A stretch of 64,000 nucleotides of DNA from Cercophora sp. LCS_1 (lineage: Eukaryota > Ascomycota > Sordariomycetes > Sordariales > Lasiosphaeriaceae), in contig JAPZLL010000048.1 in the NCBI GenBank assembly GCA_036250225.1, positions 212,083 through 276,082 on the forward strand, read 5' to 3'. Below the pieces are notes generated by a model that saw only the letters and a program-made list of their open reading frames with translations, made no database searches and had not been told where the DNA came from. Made by a program: the position numbers and the translations under genes. Positions 41,516 to 55,063 of the stretch are shown in pieces. Positions within the stretch are counted from its first letter, which is position 1, and every line of letters begins with the position of its first letter.

Positions 41516-44145
41516 TTAACCGCGAAGGAATGTCTCAACATCGTTGAAATTGAAAATGGACCGGAAGCCATGACAACGGCTCTGCGACGGTGATGTTAGC
41601 GGTCGCAAAGCACAAAGGCGGCTCGCTCAACATGGCGAACGCCACCGAAACTTACAGGGTCGTCTCCCTCCCAGTCGTCTATGTCGTTGGAGTCAGTGTC
41701 GGTTGGTGAGCCAGGTGTTGATGCCTCGAGCTCCTTCAACAGATGCCAACAATGTTCAAGATCTGCGTCCATATTGGCCATCACCAACCGTTCAACTTCA
41801 GCGTCAAGCGCACCGCGCTGAAGCGCCTGCACCTGCGTGAGAAATGCTGAGTAAAATAGGCGCCCCTTGAGATTGGTCTCACCCGCCATGATGCGGCGGT
41901 TGGTCCAGGACACCGAGCACCTTACAGCATCAATGAGCTCCTGACGAGGTGCTGCCCCGCTACCAATACCACCAGGAGCCATGTCATTGTCGCCAGGGGC
42001 ACCTGAATGGTGATCAATGTCCATGGTCTGGCGAAAGGTTTGGTCTTCTTGCACTTGCCAGAGCAACTCGAGGCACAGAGACAGCATGGCAAGGGTTGGA
42101 ATGGAGCGAAATGCCCCGTGGCCGCAAGTCGCCAACTTTGAGAAGTCATCCGCCCGACCCCCAATTTTTGACTCTGCCATAGACCCTGCAATGGCTTTAT
42201 ATAGTTTGAGAGAGGTCTCAACACACATCTTGCGGGCAAAGTAGTAGGCAGGGTTGTTCTGCGTGAGCCAGGGGTGATTTAGGGCCAAGAAAAAGCGGTG
42301 CACCATTTGCTCTGCTAAACGCAACTGGAAGAGCGAGAGCCGTTTGGGAAGAATCCCAGCAGGGTCATAAGAGGGCTGAAGTGTAGCTGAGAGTGCCCGG
42401 CAAGCATTCGTCAGCTCGGTATTCCACCTGAGCGTCTGTTCATACGAAGCTCCAAGATCAGACTGATTGACATATTCGGCAATACCCAGGCGGGTGGGGA
42501 AGGATCGGAGAAGTGCAAGCTGAACCGTTGACTGCGTAAAGGAGTTCAAGGCCCGCGGTCCCGGCGCTGATTGTTCTGCGCTGTCGCTGAGTTGTTCGTC
42601 ATCGTAGTTAGATGGCGAGCGGGTGTCGTAGTCGGCTAGAGCCACCATCGGAGGCCCACCGGAGTCTAGGCTGGACTGCAGAGTGATTTCCAAAATGGTC
42701 GCCCAAAGACGTCGTCTCAGCTCTGCCTGCAAGATAGATATCTTTGTGAAATGATTAGGATCCCGGTGAAGGCCAAGATGCATGGCTGTTCTGAGAAGAC
42801 ACCCAGCAGATAGCCAGCCCAAATCCGATCCAACGCCACAGACCTCGCGAGCGAGGTGCAGGAGGCACATAACCTGCAAGCCCTCGATGCTCATCCGCAT
42901 CTTCTCGTCTGGCGAGGCAAGCCAGATCCGCGCATCATAGATCCACCTTGTTGCAAGAGTGTGGCGATGTGTCGCGAAATCCTCGTGAAAACAGGTGCCA
43001 ATCGCCATGCAGAGCTTCAACTGAATCTCAAACCCTTCACTCACGGTCGCATGGTTCTCCCAGTACTGCCGATACAGTGTCCAAAATGTGGGGCGGTGCA
43101 AGATCCTATATGCACTCTCAAATGTGCGAAAGTACGATTCGGCGAGCTCCCTGACAACGGGCTCGGGGAGCTGAGGGCTGCCTATTTGGACGGGACGGTT
43201 CAAGGCGCTGAGTATTTGCCCTTTAATCCCTTTTGACATCCGTTTACACTTTTGGAGTAAATACCAAGCATTCGACCTTCTGTCTGTCTCAAGGCGTTCA
43301 GCCAGCCCAGTGACCAGTGGGAACTGCCAGCGCATTAGTCAACGACGCAAGGGAGCTCCACCACAGTGCGTACTGGACGCAAACCACAGGGGTTGCACAA
43401 CTCAAAGAACTCGACTTACAAACTTGGGCCTGGTAGCCCACTGATCCTCTTGAGCATACGATGCGCTGGGAAGCGCGCTCTGGCTAGGAACGGCCTGCGC
43501 TTGCTCCCGTTGGGAAGGGAGAATATGCAAAGGCTTCGGGGGTTCCTGGCGCTTCAGGGCATCGGCAAGTTGTTGCTCAAGCTGCCGAACGCGATCCTCG
43601 AGCGCCGTAGTATTGTTCAACGGCTGGTGGGTACTACCCGTCAAGTCCGTAGGGTGAGTAGATGGGCTTGAGGCGACCGTCTCTGTTGGCCTGGCGCTTG
43701 ACAGCGAGGCAGCCGAGGTTGCATACTGTGTACCTGCGGCGCTTGGGACAGAATGACCTTCTGGACGAAAGGTGAAGGCGGCGCCGCCTGGCGGTAGCCG
43801 CGGGAAGGCATTGTCTGAGGTTGGTGAGTCCGGGTCGGCGGTAGGTGAGAGCCGCCAGAGCCTTGGCTTTGGCCGGCGAGCTTCCTCATACGTGCAGTTG
43901 ACGATCTTGGACTTGAGACAGCTGGCACATGGTTCCATACGATCGCAGCGAATCTTGCGGGTCCTGCACTGTATGCATGAGAGGGCCGGGCGGTTTCGGC
44001 GCCTGGGCTCGGTGGGAGTGGCGGGCGAGGACGCAGATGCAAGTGCAGGTGCCGATGCGGGCGCCGACGTGGAGGAAACCGATGTGGGCGCCGGTGTGGG
44101 CGCGGGCGCCAACGTCGCCGTTGCGGTTTCCATCTCCACGTCCAT
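41516..44145 (-). CDS. Zn2Cys6 transcription factor
   Basis: The model has three exons (44145-43420, 43323-41656, 41581-41516) and gives 819 residues. Intron 1 is 96 bp (GTAAGT, CTAAT, GGCAG). Intron 2 is 74 bp with a textbook GCTAAC branch point; without it the frame would stop at 41596 after a short unrelated tail. The Zn2Cys6 binuclear cluster lies at residues 57-84 (CIQCRTRKIRC, CASC, C) and is followed by a linker and a short coiled coil near 195-215 (LEDRVRQLEQQLADAL). The middle region (ILHRPTFW, RRRLWATILE) matches the fungal-specific transcription factor domain. It is expected to bind DNA as a dimer in the nucleus. Target genes are unknown. Confidence 0.85.
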
Positions 44146-46556
44146 GTGTCCCGGCGCACTCCGGCTTCCCGCGGTGTTGATCGGCGTCGGCGCTGGGCGG
44201 GAAGGGTGACGGAGAAAGGCGGGAATAAGCGCGGGATGAATGAAGACGATGCACAGCGGAAGCGGCTTGTTGGTGGCGATGAGAAGGAGAAATACAGAGG
44301 CCCAGAGGGATGGGCAACGGGCACCGAGCAGTCGACAGGAGTTTCCTGCCTGCCTCAGCCCGTTACCTGCCTAGTCGAGCCTCGGATCATGGGGGCCTAG
44401 CAATCTTGGGCGGGAATGACTTGTTTTTCTGCAAACGGCGGGGGAGGGACAGGGCTGGAGCGTGTGTCCGAGACCGCCCGTCGGTTTTCTTCTGACTGCT
44501 TTTTTTTCCCCTCCGGTTGCCTCTGAGGACACCCATGAAAGTGCCTGTGGGCGGTGCGGGTGGTCCTGTGGATGCCCACTGAACGCTGGCGTCAGATCGG
44601 CATCAAGGGATGAATGCGGGGGCTGGCAGCTAATCACCGACACTTGACTCTTCTGGGGCAGCGTCGGGCACGAGATCCCGGGAATTGGGAGGCACCAATT
44701 TACCCAGATCCGAGCTGAACAGTCTCCAATGCTTCCAAGCCTTCTAGCTTGCTACGGCTGACCTTCGGAGATCTCGAGAAAGCAGGCCCGTTATCTGGGC
44801 AATTCTACGCGGGCCGTTTCGTAAATATCCCCTGTCTTGCCCACTCACGGCGTCATGGCCGGCTGTCGAGTCGAGCCGCGCAAAGCGAAAAAAGACGATG
44901 GAGAGAGTGGCTTGGATGCACCCTTCCCTTCTTTGGGTGCCGCTGGTTGGTGCTAAGGATCCACGCGATCCGAGTCTGTCTTTATCTCCGCTATCGACCG
45001 CGCCCGGCTCGTTCGCTCGGAAAGGCGCCTTCGCGCACAAGTTCCGAGATCACAAGCCACGCCGTTACGATTCGCGCCGCCAACGACAGACGGAGAAATT
45101 GGCGACACGCCGACGAAAAACAATGGAAACAGCCCACGGCCAAGTCATAGCACCGCTGCATGCTTGTTACCCCCGATCCCACGTTGTCGTTGACGCACAA
45201 GCTTCTTCAGCCCACGCCAGGCTTCAGCCCTTCCACAAGCATCGGCCTTTCACAGCTGCCTGCAAGCTGCAAATGCCTGGTACCTGACCCGGGGACTTTT
45301 GTCACTTGCACCTCCGCGGCCAAGTTTTTCTTACGTGGATTTCTCGGCTCGAAACTGACATGGTCCCTTCCCCTCTTCTGTCGAACCCGGATTACGGACC
45401 ACTCCGCAGTGCCGTAGCTCCGCGAGGAGGTGCTCACTAAACCCGCTTACTATTCAGGGTTGCCGCGATGCCTCCCCCACCTTGGTCCGATTTCGTGCCA
45501 ATGCCGAGACAGCCAGCGTGGCGACCCAAGGCTGTGGAACCTTCGCAAAGCCGATAATTAATCAAGAAAGCCTCAGTCCGTCCGTCCGTCGCGGCTGTTT
45601 TCTCCGAGCACTACCTGCATGTTGCTGTTGGCCCAAGCTTCTACCATCGGTGATGACTCTCTTTATTGAGTCGGGTGGCACAGGTCTCACTGGTCACCCG
45701 CGCCCCGACTCGCCCCTTGACGGGGCTGTCGTCAGTTTGTATGCTGTAAACATCGGTAATCGGGAGTACGAAGGTGGAGCGCTCTCTGCTCACCCACCCG
45801 CATGGTCCACTTTACTCTCTGTCCCCAGGCTCTCGGGCGGTGCGCAACGGCTCGCTTTGAACCTTCCCGAGCCCACCTTGAACAGACAGGCACGACAGGG
45901 GCCCGCGCTCGGATGAAGGCTTCAAAAAACAAATGCGAGCGATCCCCCGGGCGGAGTTATGAAGCTCTTGATCTCGGAGTTTCTCGGGGAATCCGGAGCT
46001 ACCTCTGATGCAATGCCCATGAAAATACTGTTGGCTGAAGTAAGCTTTGGGCTGCGCGGTCTTCCCGAGCACGGGTACAGTGACTTTTCACCCCAAACAT
46101 GTGAAGCTCGAACTGTTCTTGAAACCGCCGTCTATATTGACTCCCGAGTCGAGTTCGGCCATGGCTCAACAGCACCAAAACGCAACGGCCGAACTCCATC
46201 CTCGATTAAACAACCTAACCTGTAACATACCAATATAGACAAATGTACAAAACAATAATAGGGGGTGCTGCGGCTTTGCACCAAGATGCAGCTTGCTTTT
46301 TAAGGAACTCATGATACACCTGGAGCAGGCCACCGTGCCAACCCGGCGCGGTCGCCCACCAGGATGCCTAGGCGCCCACTAGCCATCAGCGGGCTCCCAG
46401 GACTTAGCAGAACATCTACTAGGTGACGCCTTCTCGCCGCAATGATCTTGCCCTTTCCTGCCTTTCTATATCCCCCCGTTCCATCCCATGCGCCAACTCC
46501 AACCGCCGAGCTGGCAGATATGCTTCGAGAATCGCCCGTCCGGCCAGTAAGCTGAT
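44146..46556. other. Intergenic, about 2.4 kb
   Basis: This is a long region between the start of the transcription-factor gene and the 3' end of the LAT1-like gene. Open frames here are short and lack protein-like features. A long upstream region is common for fungal regulators. No repeats or RNA genes were recognised. Confidence 0.4.
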
Positions 46557-47995
46557 TTAAAGGAGGAGCTCGAGGGGGTTCTCGATAACCTTCTTGAACT
46601 CCTTCATCCACTCAGCACCAACAGCGCCGTCAACGACCTTGTGGTCGAAGCTGCCAGTGACAACGATCTGCTCGTCCCACTCGACACCGGTGGTGCCATC
46701 GTCGTTCTCAACCGGAACGGCAACCTTCTTGACGCTGCCAACAGCGAGGATGGCGGCCTGAGGGGGGTTGATGACGGCGGTGAATCGCTCAACGGCAGGG
46801 TTCATGCCCATGTTGGAGATGCTGATGCTGCCACCCTGGTACTCCTCGGGCTTGAGCTTGTTGTCGCGGGCCTTCTTCGCGAGCTCCTTGACGGCGGACG
46901 AGATACCCTCAAGGCCCTTGCCCTCGACCCCCTTGACGATGGGTGTGATGAGACCGTTAGGGGTGGCGACAGCGACAGAGACGTCGACGGTGTTGAACTG
47001 ACGAATGACACCATCACGCCACGAGCTGTTGACAGTCGGGACCTTCTTGCAAGCAACGCCCATGGCCTTGATCAGGAAGTCGTTGACGGAGAGCTTGTAG
47101 CGACCATCGGCCTGGCTGTTGAGGGCCTGACGGAGCTTGAGGAGACGAGAGACGGACAACGACGACGAGACGAAGTAGTGGGGGTTCTCGGCCATGGACT
47201 CCTTCAGGCGGTTGGCAATTGTCTTGCGCATGCCGCTGATGGGGATGTCCTCGTAGGCGGCACCGGAGGGAACAGCGGCTCCAGCAGCGGGGGCGGAGAC
47301 GGCCTTGTTGACATCGGACTCGGTGATCTTGCCACCTGGTCCGCTACCCTTGAGGCCGCTGATGAGCACACCCTTCTCGATAGCCAATCGCTTAGCCGCG
47401 GCGGTGATGTTGGGTTCGCGGTCCAAGGCGGTCTCGAGTCTGCCGCTAGATCCGGTCTCTTCGGGCTCGGGGGCCGGAGTGGGGGCCGGGGTAGGTTCGG
47501 ACGATTCCGACTTGGGCGACTCCTCCTTGGGAGCAGGCGCCGAAGCCTCACCGCCAGCATCCTTCAGTGTGAAGCCCTCGAAGGCGCTGACATCGGTCCC
47601 CTCCTCGACGAGAATAGCGATCGGCTGTTGTGAAAAGGTCCGGTTAGTTGCGGTCAAACTCCGATCGGTGAAGGATAACCTACATTGCCGACGGCGACGT
47701 CCTTCTCGCCGGTCTCCTTCAGAATCTTGGCCAATACGCCCTCCTCCTGGAACTCAAAGTCCATCTGGGCCTTGTCGGTCTCGATCTCGACGAGCACCTC
47801 ACCGGGCTCGATCGAGTCACCGGGCTTCTTCTGCCACGCGCCAATGTTTCCGGCCGTCATGGTTGGCGACAACGCGGGCATCTTGACAACAGTGTGCGGA
47901 GGATACGAGGCGTACCATCTTGTGAGGCTAGGGAGGGCAACGCGGGCAAGCTTTGCGTGTTGAAGGGCTTGCCTTCGGAGAGCTGGGACAAGCAT
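46557..47995 (-). CDS. LAT1: Dihydrolipoamide acetyltransferase (E2) of pyruvate dehydrogenase
   Basis: Exons 47995-47684 and 47624-46557 join across a 59-bp intron to give 459 residues. The N-terminus is Arg-rich without acidic residues (MLVPALRRQALQHAKLARVA), typical of a mitochondrial targeting sequence. A lipoyl domain spans about 36-110 with the lipoylated Lys75 in ETDKAQ. A Pro/Ala-rich linker leads to an E3-binding domain at about 176-209 (AAAKRLAIEKGV, GPGGKIT). The catalytic domain ends with the HxxxDG motif, His432 to Gly437 (DHKVVDG). The enzyme transfers acetyl groups to CoA in the mitochondrial matrix, forming acetyl-CoA. Domain order and length fit the fungal family well. Confidence 0.95.
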
Positions 47996-49051
47996 TTTGG
48001 CGGACGGAAAATAGCTCTCGGGATGTTATCAGGAAGGTTGAGGAAAGCTGGGCAATCGAGCGGACGGAATTACCCCAATGCCCAAATGCTATCGACCGGC
48101 AGGTAAGGCAGAAGGAGTCCTCGGCACACGGCGGGAGTCAATTGATGACGCGAGGATGGAGAGGATGGAAAGAAAAGAAGGTTGAGAAGACCGGACGTGG
48201 ATCGGCGACAAGCTGATGGTGACGGCTGGAGCCAGTTTTTTTGCGTGGGAATTTTCTCGTTGGGAGCTTAGCTTGCCGTTCACCAAAAATCGCCCTGCGA
48301 GTTTGGCACGCAAATCATGGCGCTAAGCCGCATCAGGCGCGCCAATTGCCCAATGGTTCGGACGCTCCAGCCACAGGCCGTCGCTTTATCCACAGCATCC
48401 ACGGATTACCTCAGCGGAAGCCCAACACTATTCCCACTATACCAGCGTTACCGGAGCAGGTCGCGGGATTTTAAAGACAATGTAGGTTTTTGATAGCAAA
48501 CAGAGTCAGGAACAGGAATAAAGCACGCATGGCTTCATTCCAATAGGTGTTGGACATGATCAGGCTTTGTTCAGCCACAACTGCGGTCCGCGCTGCACTT
48601 CTAGGCACTTGAAGCTGCGCGTGCACGGGCACCCGCCGCTGCTGCAATGCTGTCCGAAAGAGCTGCCAGGGGTTTCCCAGGGCAGAGGACCACAGGGGTC
48701 TCTTCAGCAGGTTCCACCTCGAGATGACGGGTTTGCTGTCAACTTTCATGGATGCCCGCGACATCAGGATCCACCCGCCTCCTTTTGACAGCTGACGCGC
48801 AAGGAAGTAAGGAAATCCTCGAGCAACTGCCGCAGGCACCGAAGAACCACCTTTACAAGCCCTTCGACGAGGACCCGCGCCGCCGCGTCTGCCGCAACCA
48901 ACCAAACATCTTTTGAGGACAGACAGCGCCGAACCAAGTTCGGAGGCGACAAAGAAGCATCCATTACGTCGCCGAGCCTTCCGCTTTCCAGCCCGACTCT
49001 CCATGCGCTGAACCCATCACCGCGGATGGCATTCTGTTCCGACGGCAGATA
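47996..49051. other. Divergent promoter region of LAT1 and SEC7 genes
   Basis: This ~1-kb interval lies between two divergent housekeeping genes. Short frames on both strands are not convincing. No repeat was found. Confidence 0.45.
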
Positions 49052-52000
49052 ATGAGCTCCCTCAAATTCGTCGAGTCCTCGCTCGAGGTCATTGCCGCAA
49101 ACGCTGGCAGGAATAAGCAGCTCGGAGAGCTCGTACAGCAGGCGCTCGCTGCCATAAAGAAGAATGAAAACCAACTTCCCGACCCCGAGGTGATATTTGC
49201 GCCGCTGCAACTTGCAACGAAAGCCGGCACTGTTCCCCTTTCCACGACCGCGCTCGACTGCATTGGAAAGCTCATCTCCTACGCAGACTTCTCTGCCCCC
49301 TCAAACCGCGACGCAAGCGAAGATGGCGCCGAGCAAGCCCCGCTGATCGAGCGGGCTATCGACACGATATGCGACTGCTTCCAAGGCGAAACCACCCTGC
49401 CCGAGATCCAATTGCAAATAGTCAAGTCGCTGCTTGCAGCTGTCTTGAACGACAAGATTGTGGTGCACGGCGCGGGGTTGCTAAAGGCAGTGCGACAGGT
49501 TTACAATGTTTTTCTCCTTTCGAGAAACACCCAAAACCAGCAAGTAGCCCAAGGCACGCTGACCCAGATGGTTGGGACGGTGTTTGAGAGAGTAAAGACA
49601 CGCCTGCACATGAAAGAAGCGCGCGCGAACCTTGGGAAATTGAAGCGCAGTCAGAGCAGCCTGACAGTCGACCGTCAAGACGACCAAGTCTCGTCGGTCG
49701 GCAATGGTGTAGACAGCGAGGAGGTCAACGATGGCGCATCGGACGCCACCCCGCTGGAAGGGCCGAACGGGGGCGGCAAGCTCACGCTGAAGGATCTGGA
49801 ACACCGAAAGAGCTTTGACGACTCGAATCTCGGAGACGGGCCAACGATGGTGACCCAGTTGAAACCCATAAAAAGGTCAAACCGATCAGTATCCGAGCAG
49901 AGCCTTCCTGAAGGCGCCCAGGAAGAAACACCGGAGTCGCTCGATGCGGAGGATGAGGTGTATATCCGAGACGCGTACTTGGTCTTCCGGTCATTCTGCA
50001 ATCTGTCAACCAAGGTCCTCCCGCCAGACCAGCTCTATGATCTTCGGGGGCAACCTATGCGCTCGAAACTCATCTCCCTCCACTTGATCCACACACTTCT
50101 CAACAACAACATTGCCGTCTTCACCTCGCCCTTTTGTACCATCACCAACACCAAAAGCAATGAGCCCACGAATTTTCTGCAAGCCATCAAGTATTACCTT
50201 TGTTTGAGCATCACCCGTAATGGAGCCAGTTCGGTAGACAGAGTGTTTGATGTTTGCTGTGAGATTTTTTGGTTGATGCTGAAGTACATGAGAGCATCCT
50301 TCAAGGTTGGTCTACTTGAGCTCTTGACTTGAAACGAGCTGACATGTGACTTTCAGAAAGAAATCGAGGTCTTCTTGAACGAAATCTACCTCGCTCTTTT
50401 GGCCAGGAGGACAGCGCCAATGTCGCAAAAGCTGACCTTTGTCGGCATTCTCAAACGACTTTGCGAGGATCCACGAGCCTTGGTCGAAACGTACCTCAAC
50501 TATGACTGCGACAGAAACGTCGACAACATCTTCCAGACCATTATTGAAGATCTCTCCAAGTACGCGACATCACCCGTGGCTATTTCAGCGGCCCAAGAGC
50601 AGCAATACGAGGACACCCACTCTCGATCTGCAAATTCTGGGGAGTGGCAGGTCAAGCCCATTCTACCACCTCAGCTCTCTGTGGCGCTTATTGCGACACA
50701 TCACCACGATGCTGACAACGAGATTCCGAAGGAGTACATCATGAAACGGGTTGCCCTCGACTCTCTTGTAGAAACCTTGAGATCTCTCGTTGATTGGTCG
50801 CAACCTGGGCGACCTGAAGCCAGCACTGCAAACGGAGACACAGAAAAGCAACGTCAGTCCACGGATGAGCTACGATACTCTATAGATCCTTCGGCAAGCG
50901 AGTCAACTTCGCGGTTAGAGACACCGATCTTGCCCTCTACCCCAGTGCTTGATGATGACCCGGATCAACTGGAAAAAGCAAAGGCGCGGAAGACGGCCAA
51001 GATGAACGCAATCAAGGCGTTCAACTTCAAGCCGAAAAACGGCATCAAACTTCTCCTCAAAGAAGCGTTCATTCCCAGCGATGAACCGGAGGATATCGCG
51101 CACTTCCTACGGACCGAAGATCGGCTTGACAAGGCTCAGATTGGTGAATATCTGGGCGAGGGTGACCAAAAGAATATCGACATTATGCACGCTTTCGTCG
51201 ACACGATGGAGTTTACCAAGCGGCGTTTCGTTGACGCTCTCCGAGAGTTCCTGCAGTCCTTCCGGCTTCCTGGTGAAGCTCAAAAGATCGATCGCTTCAT
51301 GCTCAAGTTTGCCAACCGGTACATGATGGGTAACCCCAATGCATTTGCCAACGCTGATACCGCCTACGTTCTTGCGTATTCGGTGATCCTCCTGAACACG
51401 GACTTGCACAGCAGCAAAATCGCAAAGCACATGACCAAAGACGACTTTCTGAGGAACAATCGAGGCATCAATGACAATGCTGACCTTCCCGACGATTACC
51501 TTCTCGGCATCTACGACGACATCGCTAACGATGAGATTGTTTTGAAGAGCGAACGGGAAGCAGCCGCAGCGGCCGGCACACTGCCAGCAAACCCAACAGG
51601 TTTAGCGGCGGGTCTAGGCCAGGCATTCTCGAACGTGGGCCGAGATCTTCAGAGAGAGGCCTACGTCCAACAGTCGGAGGAAATCTCGATGCGCTCGGAA
51701 CAGCTATTCAGGAATCTCTACCGCAGCCAGCGGAAGAACGCCGAGAAAGCCGGCGCCAGGTTCATCCCAGCAACTTCGTTCAAGCACGTCGGGCCTATGT
51801 TTGACGTGGTTTGGATGTCATTCTTCTCGGCGCTCTCCAGCCAAACACAAAAGACCCACAATCTTGAGGTTAATAAGCTCTGCTTGGAGGGCATGAAGTT
51901 GGCTACCAAGATCGCATGCTTGTTTGAACTTTCCACCGCGAGGGAGGCCTTTATCTCGGCCTTGAAGAACACGGCGAACCTCAACAACCCGCAGGAGATA

Positions 52001-54688
52001 CAAGCGAAGAACGTCGAGGCGCTGAAGGTGATTCTGGAGCTTGGCCAGACTGAGGGCAACCTATTGAAGCAATCGTGGAAGGACATATTACTCTGCATCA
52101 GCCAGCTGGACCGCCTGCAGCTTATTTCGGGTGGTATTGACGAGAATGCCGTTCCTGACGTGTCCAAGGCACGCTTTGTGCCATCACGTACTGATGGCGA
52201 GCCACGGAAGTCAACCGCCTCCTCCCGAAGACATCGACCGCGGTCCCACACCGGACCACAGAACATCTCGATGGAAATCGCACTCGAGAGCAGATCTGAT
52301 GAAGTGATCAAGAGCATCGACAGGATCTTCACAAATACGGCGAATCTCTCTGGAGAAGCCATCGTTCACTTCGCCCGGGCATTGACTGAAGTTAGCTGGG
52401 ATGAGATCAGGGTCTCAGGATCAAACGATTCACCCAGGACGTACAGTCTTGAGAAGATTGTAGAGATAAGCTACTACAACATGGGCCGTGTCAGATTCGA
52501 GTGGACGCATATCTGGGACGTTCTCGGCGAACACTTCAACCGCGTCGGATGCCACGTCAACACCAACATCGTCTTTAAGGCGTTGGACGCGCTGCGACAA
52601 CTTTCCATCCGCTTCATGGAGATTGAAGAACTCCCAGGCTTCAAATTCCAGAAAGATTTCCTGAAGCCGTTTGAGCACGTCATGTCCAACTCCAGCAACA
52701 TTGCGGTCAAAGACTTTATCCTGCGCTGTCTGATACAGATGATCCAAGCCAAGGGGGAGAACATCCGTTCCGGCTGGAGGACCATGTTCGGCGTTTTCAC
52801 TGTTGCCGCAAGGGAGCCACATGAGAGCATTGTCAGTCTGGCATTCGAAAACGTCACCCAGGTGTACAAAACACGGTTTGGCGTTGTTATTTCGCAAGGC
52901 GCCTTCACAGACCTGATTGTCTGCCTGACAGAGTTTTCCAAGAATATGAAGTTCCAGAAGAAGAGTCTCCAAGCCATGGAGACGCTCAAGTCCATAATAC
53001 CGAGGATGCTCAAGACGCCGGAATGCCCGCTTTCACAGAAGTCGAATTCTGGCCCAAGTGCAGCTGAGCCGGTCACCAAATCCCCTGGGCCACAAACGCG
53101 GACATCGGTTGAGGAGGGCTTCTGGTTCCCTGTACTCTTCGCGTTCCACGACGTGCTGATGACAGGCGAAGACCTCGAGGTTCGGTCGAACGCCCTCAAC
53201 TACTTCTTTGAGGCTCTCCTGCGATATGGAGGCGACTTCCCCTCGGAGTTCTGGGACATCCTGTGGAGGCAACAGCTTTATCCCATCTTCATGGTTCTGC
53301 GATCAAAGCCGGAGATGAGCAACGTCCTCAACCATGAGGAGCTTTCTGTCTGGCTCTCCACGACGATGATCCAGGCCCTTCGCAACATGATCACCCTATT
53401 CACACACTATTTCGATGCTCTCGAGTACATGCTTGATAGGTTTTTGGAGCTCCTCGCACTTTGCATCTGCCAGGAGAACGATACTATTGCACGTATCGGC
53501 AGCAACTGCCTACAGCAGCTGATTCTTCAAAATGTCACCAAGTTCACCGCTGAACACTGGGCGAAGATTGTGGGCGCATTCTGCGAATTGTTTGAGAGGA
53601 CAACAGCCTACCAACTGTTCTCGGCTACAGCCATCAATTCCACAGCATCTCTGTCGCCTCCACCAAGCGGGTTGGAGTTGGGTCAGCTCAGCCCAACCAA
53701 TGAAACAGGCCATGTGGGCGAGAAGTCTCTCAAGATCAATGGCGCAGAGAACGGCGTCGAGCCAGAGTCACCTCTCACCCACACCAATGGCGACAGCGAT
53801 AGTCTGCGGACGCCAACCACAGCCAACCCACACTCGACTGCCAGCCCACACTCCCCTCAGACCCCGCTGACTCCCCAAACGCCCCAGCTCGAAGAGTTCA
53901 AGCCCAGCAATCCTCTTCAGCAGCAACCAGTCGTTGTTACAGCGGCACGAAGACGCTTCTTCAACCGAATCATCAGCCGCTGCGTGCTCCAGCTGCTCAT
54001 GATCGAGACGGTCAACGAGCTCTTCAGCAACGACGCGGTTTACGCGCAGATCCCCTCATCCGAGCTTCTCCGCCTCATGGCGCTTCTCAAGAAATCCTTC
54101 CTATTCGCCAAGCGCTTCAATGCCGATAAGGATCTGCGCATGCGCTTGTGGCGCGAGGGCTTCATGAAGCAACCGCCTAACCTGCTGAAGCAGGAGTCCG
54201 GTAGCGCCGCAACCTACGTCTCCATCCTCTTCCGCATGTTCGGCGACACGGCCCCCGAACGCCAGGGCAGCAAGGGCGATGTCGAGAGCGCCCTTGTACC
54301 GCTGTGCCAGGATATCATCAAGGGCTACATCGAGCTGGAGGAGGAGAGCCAGCATCGTAACGTCGTTGCGTGGAGGCCGGTTGTCGTTGACGTTCTCGAA
54401 GGGTATGCAGCCTTCCCGCGCGACGCCTTTGCGAAGCATATCAAGAGTTTTTATCCGCTGTCGGTGGAGTTGTTGCGTGGCGAGCTTGGTGGGGAGATGA
54501 GGGCGGCGTTGCTCCAGGTGCTGAGAAGGGTTGGCGAGGTTGGACTAAATATTGACGGGATGACGCAGGGTGGCAGACGGGAGAGTACTCGGAGGGCTAG
54601 TACCCTTTCGACCGTCTCGTTTGGGCCTCGCTCGTCACCGGGCATTGACAGCGACGACCCGTCTAGTCGTGTTATGGGGAGGGTTTAG
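49052..54688 (+). CDS. SEC7: Sec7 Arf guanine-nucleotide exchange factor
   Basis: The model joins 49052-50305 and 50357-54688 across a 51-bp intron (GTTGGT...TTTCAG) to give 1861 residues, close to the usual size of fungal Sec7/BIG proteins. The N-terminal DCB region begins with SSLKFVESSLEVIAANAG. The HUS region contains the conserved YLNYDCD near residue 458. The catalytic Sec7 domain spans about 640-830 and includes the glutamic finger Glu725 in FRLPGEAQKID and the hydrophobic-groove motif VILLNTDLHS. Long helical HDS repeats follow, interrupted by a Ser/Thr/Pro-rich insert around 1520-1600. It activates Arf1-type GTPases at the trans-Golgi network. All family landmarks are present. Confidence 0.95.
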
Positions 54689-55063
54689 CGTGAGCCCGGC
54701 TTGAGCATGTGAGGATTCTGGCATAGACTATTATTATAAGGAGGTTTAGATGTTAAGTAGCGTCGCATGCCGCCATCGTGCATGTTTTTTTTCCGGGGGT
54801 TGTGACGTTGGACAGGCTGGTTATGTCTCACGGTGGTTTGTGGTTTGGGGCGGGATATCATTGCTCTTGTGCGCTTGTGTAATCTAGATGGGCAGTGGTG
54901 CTAGACTGTTACGTGAGACCAATGGTCCATGAATACAATGTGCGGTACTCAGGCGACATTCGGGAGCAAAAGCTGCCCCTTCAAACGGTGTCTATCGCCA
55001 AACTCTGCCCCCTCAAAAACACATGTTTGGTGTGCTCATTCATTATTCTACCATGTTCAGTCC
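54689..55063. other. Convergent 3' intergenic region
   Basis: This 375-bp stretch lies between the convergent SEC7 and HSM3-like genes. A poly-T stretch occurs near 54785. No gene was seen. Confidence 0.5.

Noticed and set aside
45482..45916. 144-codon frame upstream of the transcription factor gene
   Set aside because: It shows no recognisable features and lies in a region where all frames look random.
46641..47633. 330-codon plus-strand frame antisense to LAT1
   Set aside because: It is antisense to a clearly conserved E2 gene, crosses its intron and shows no domain.
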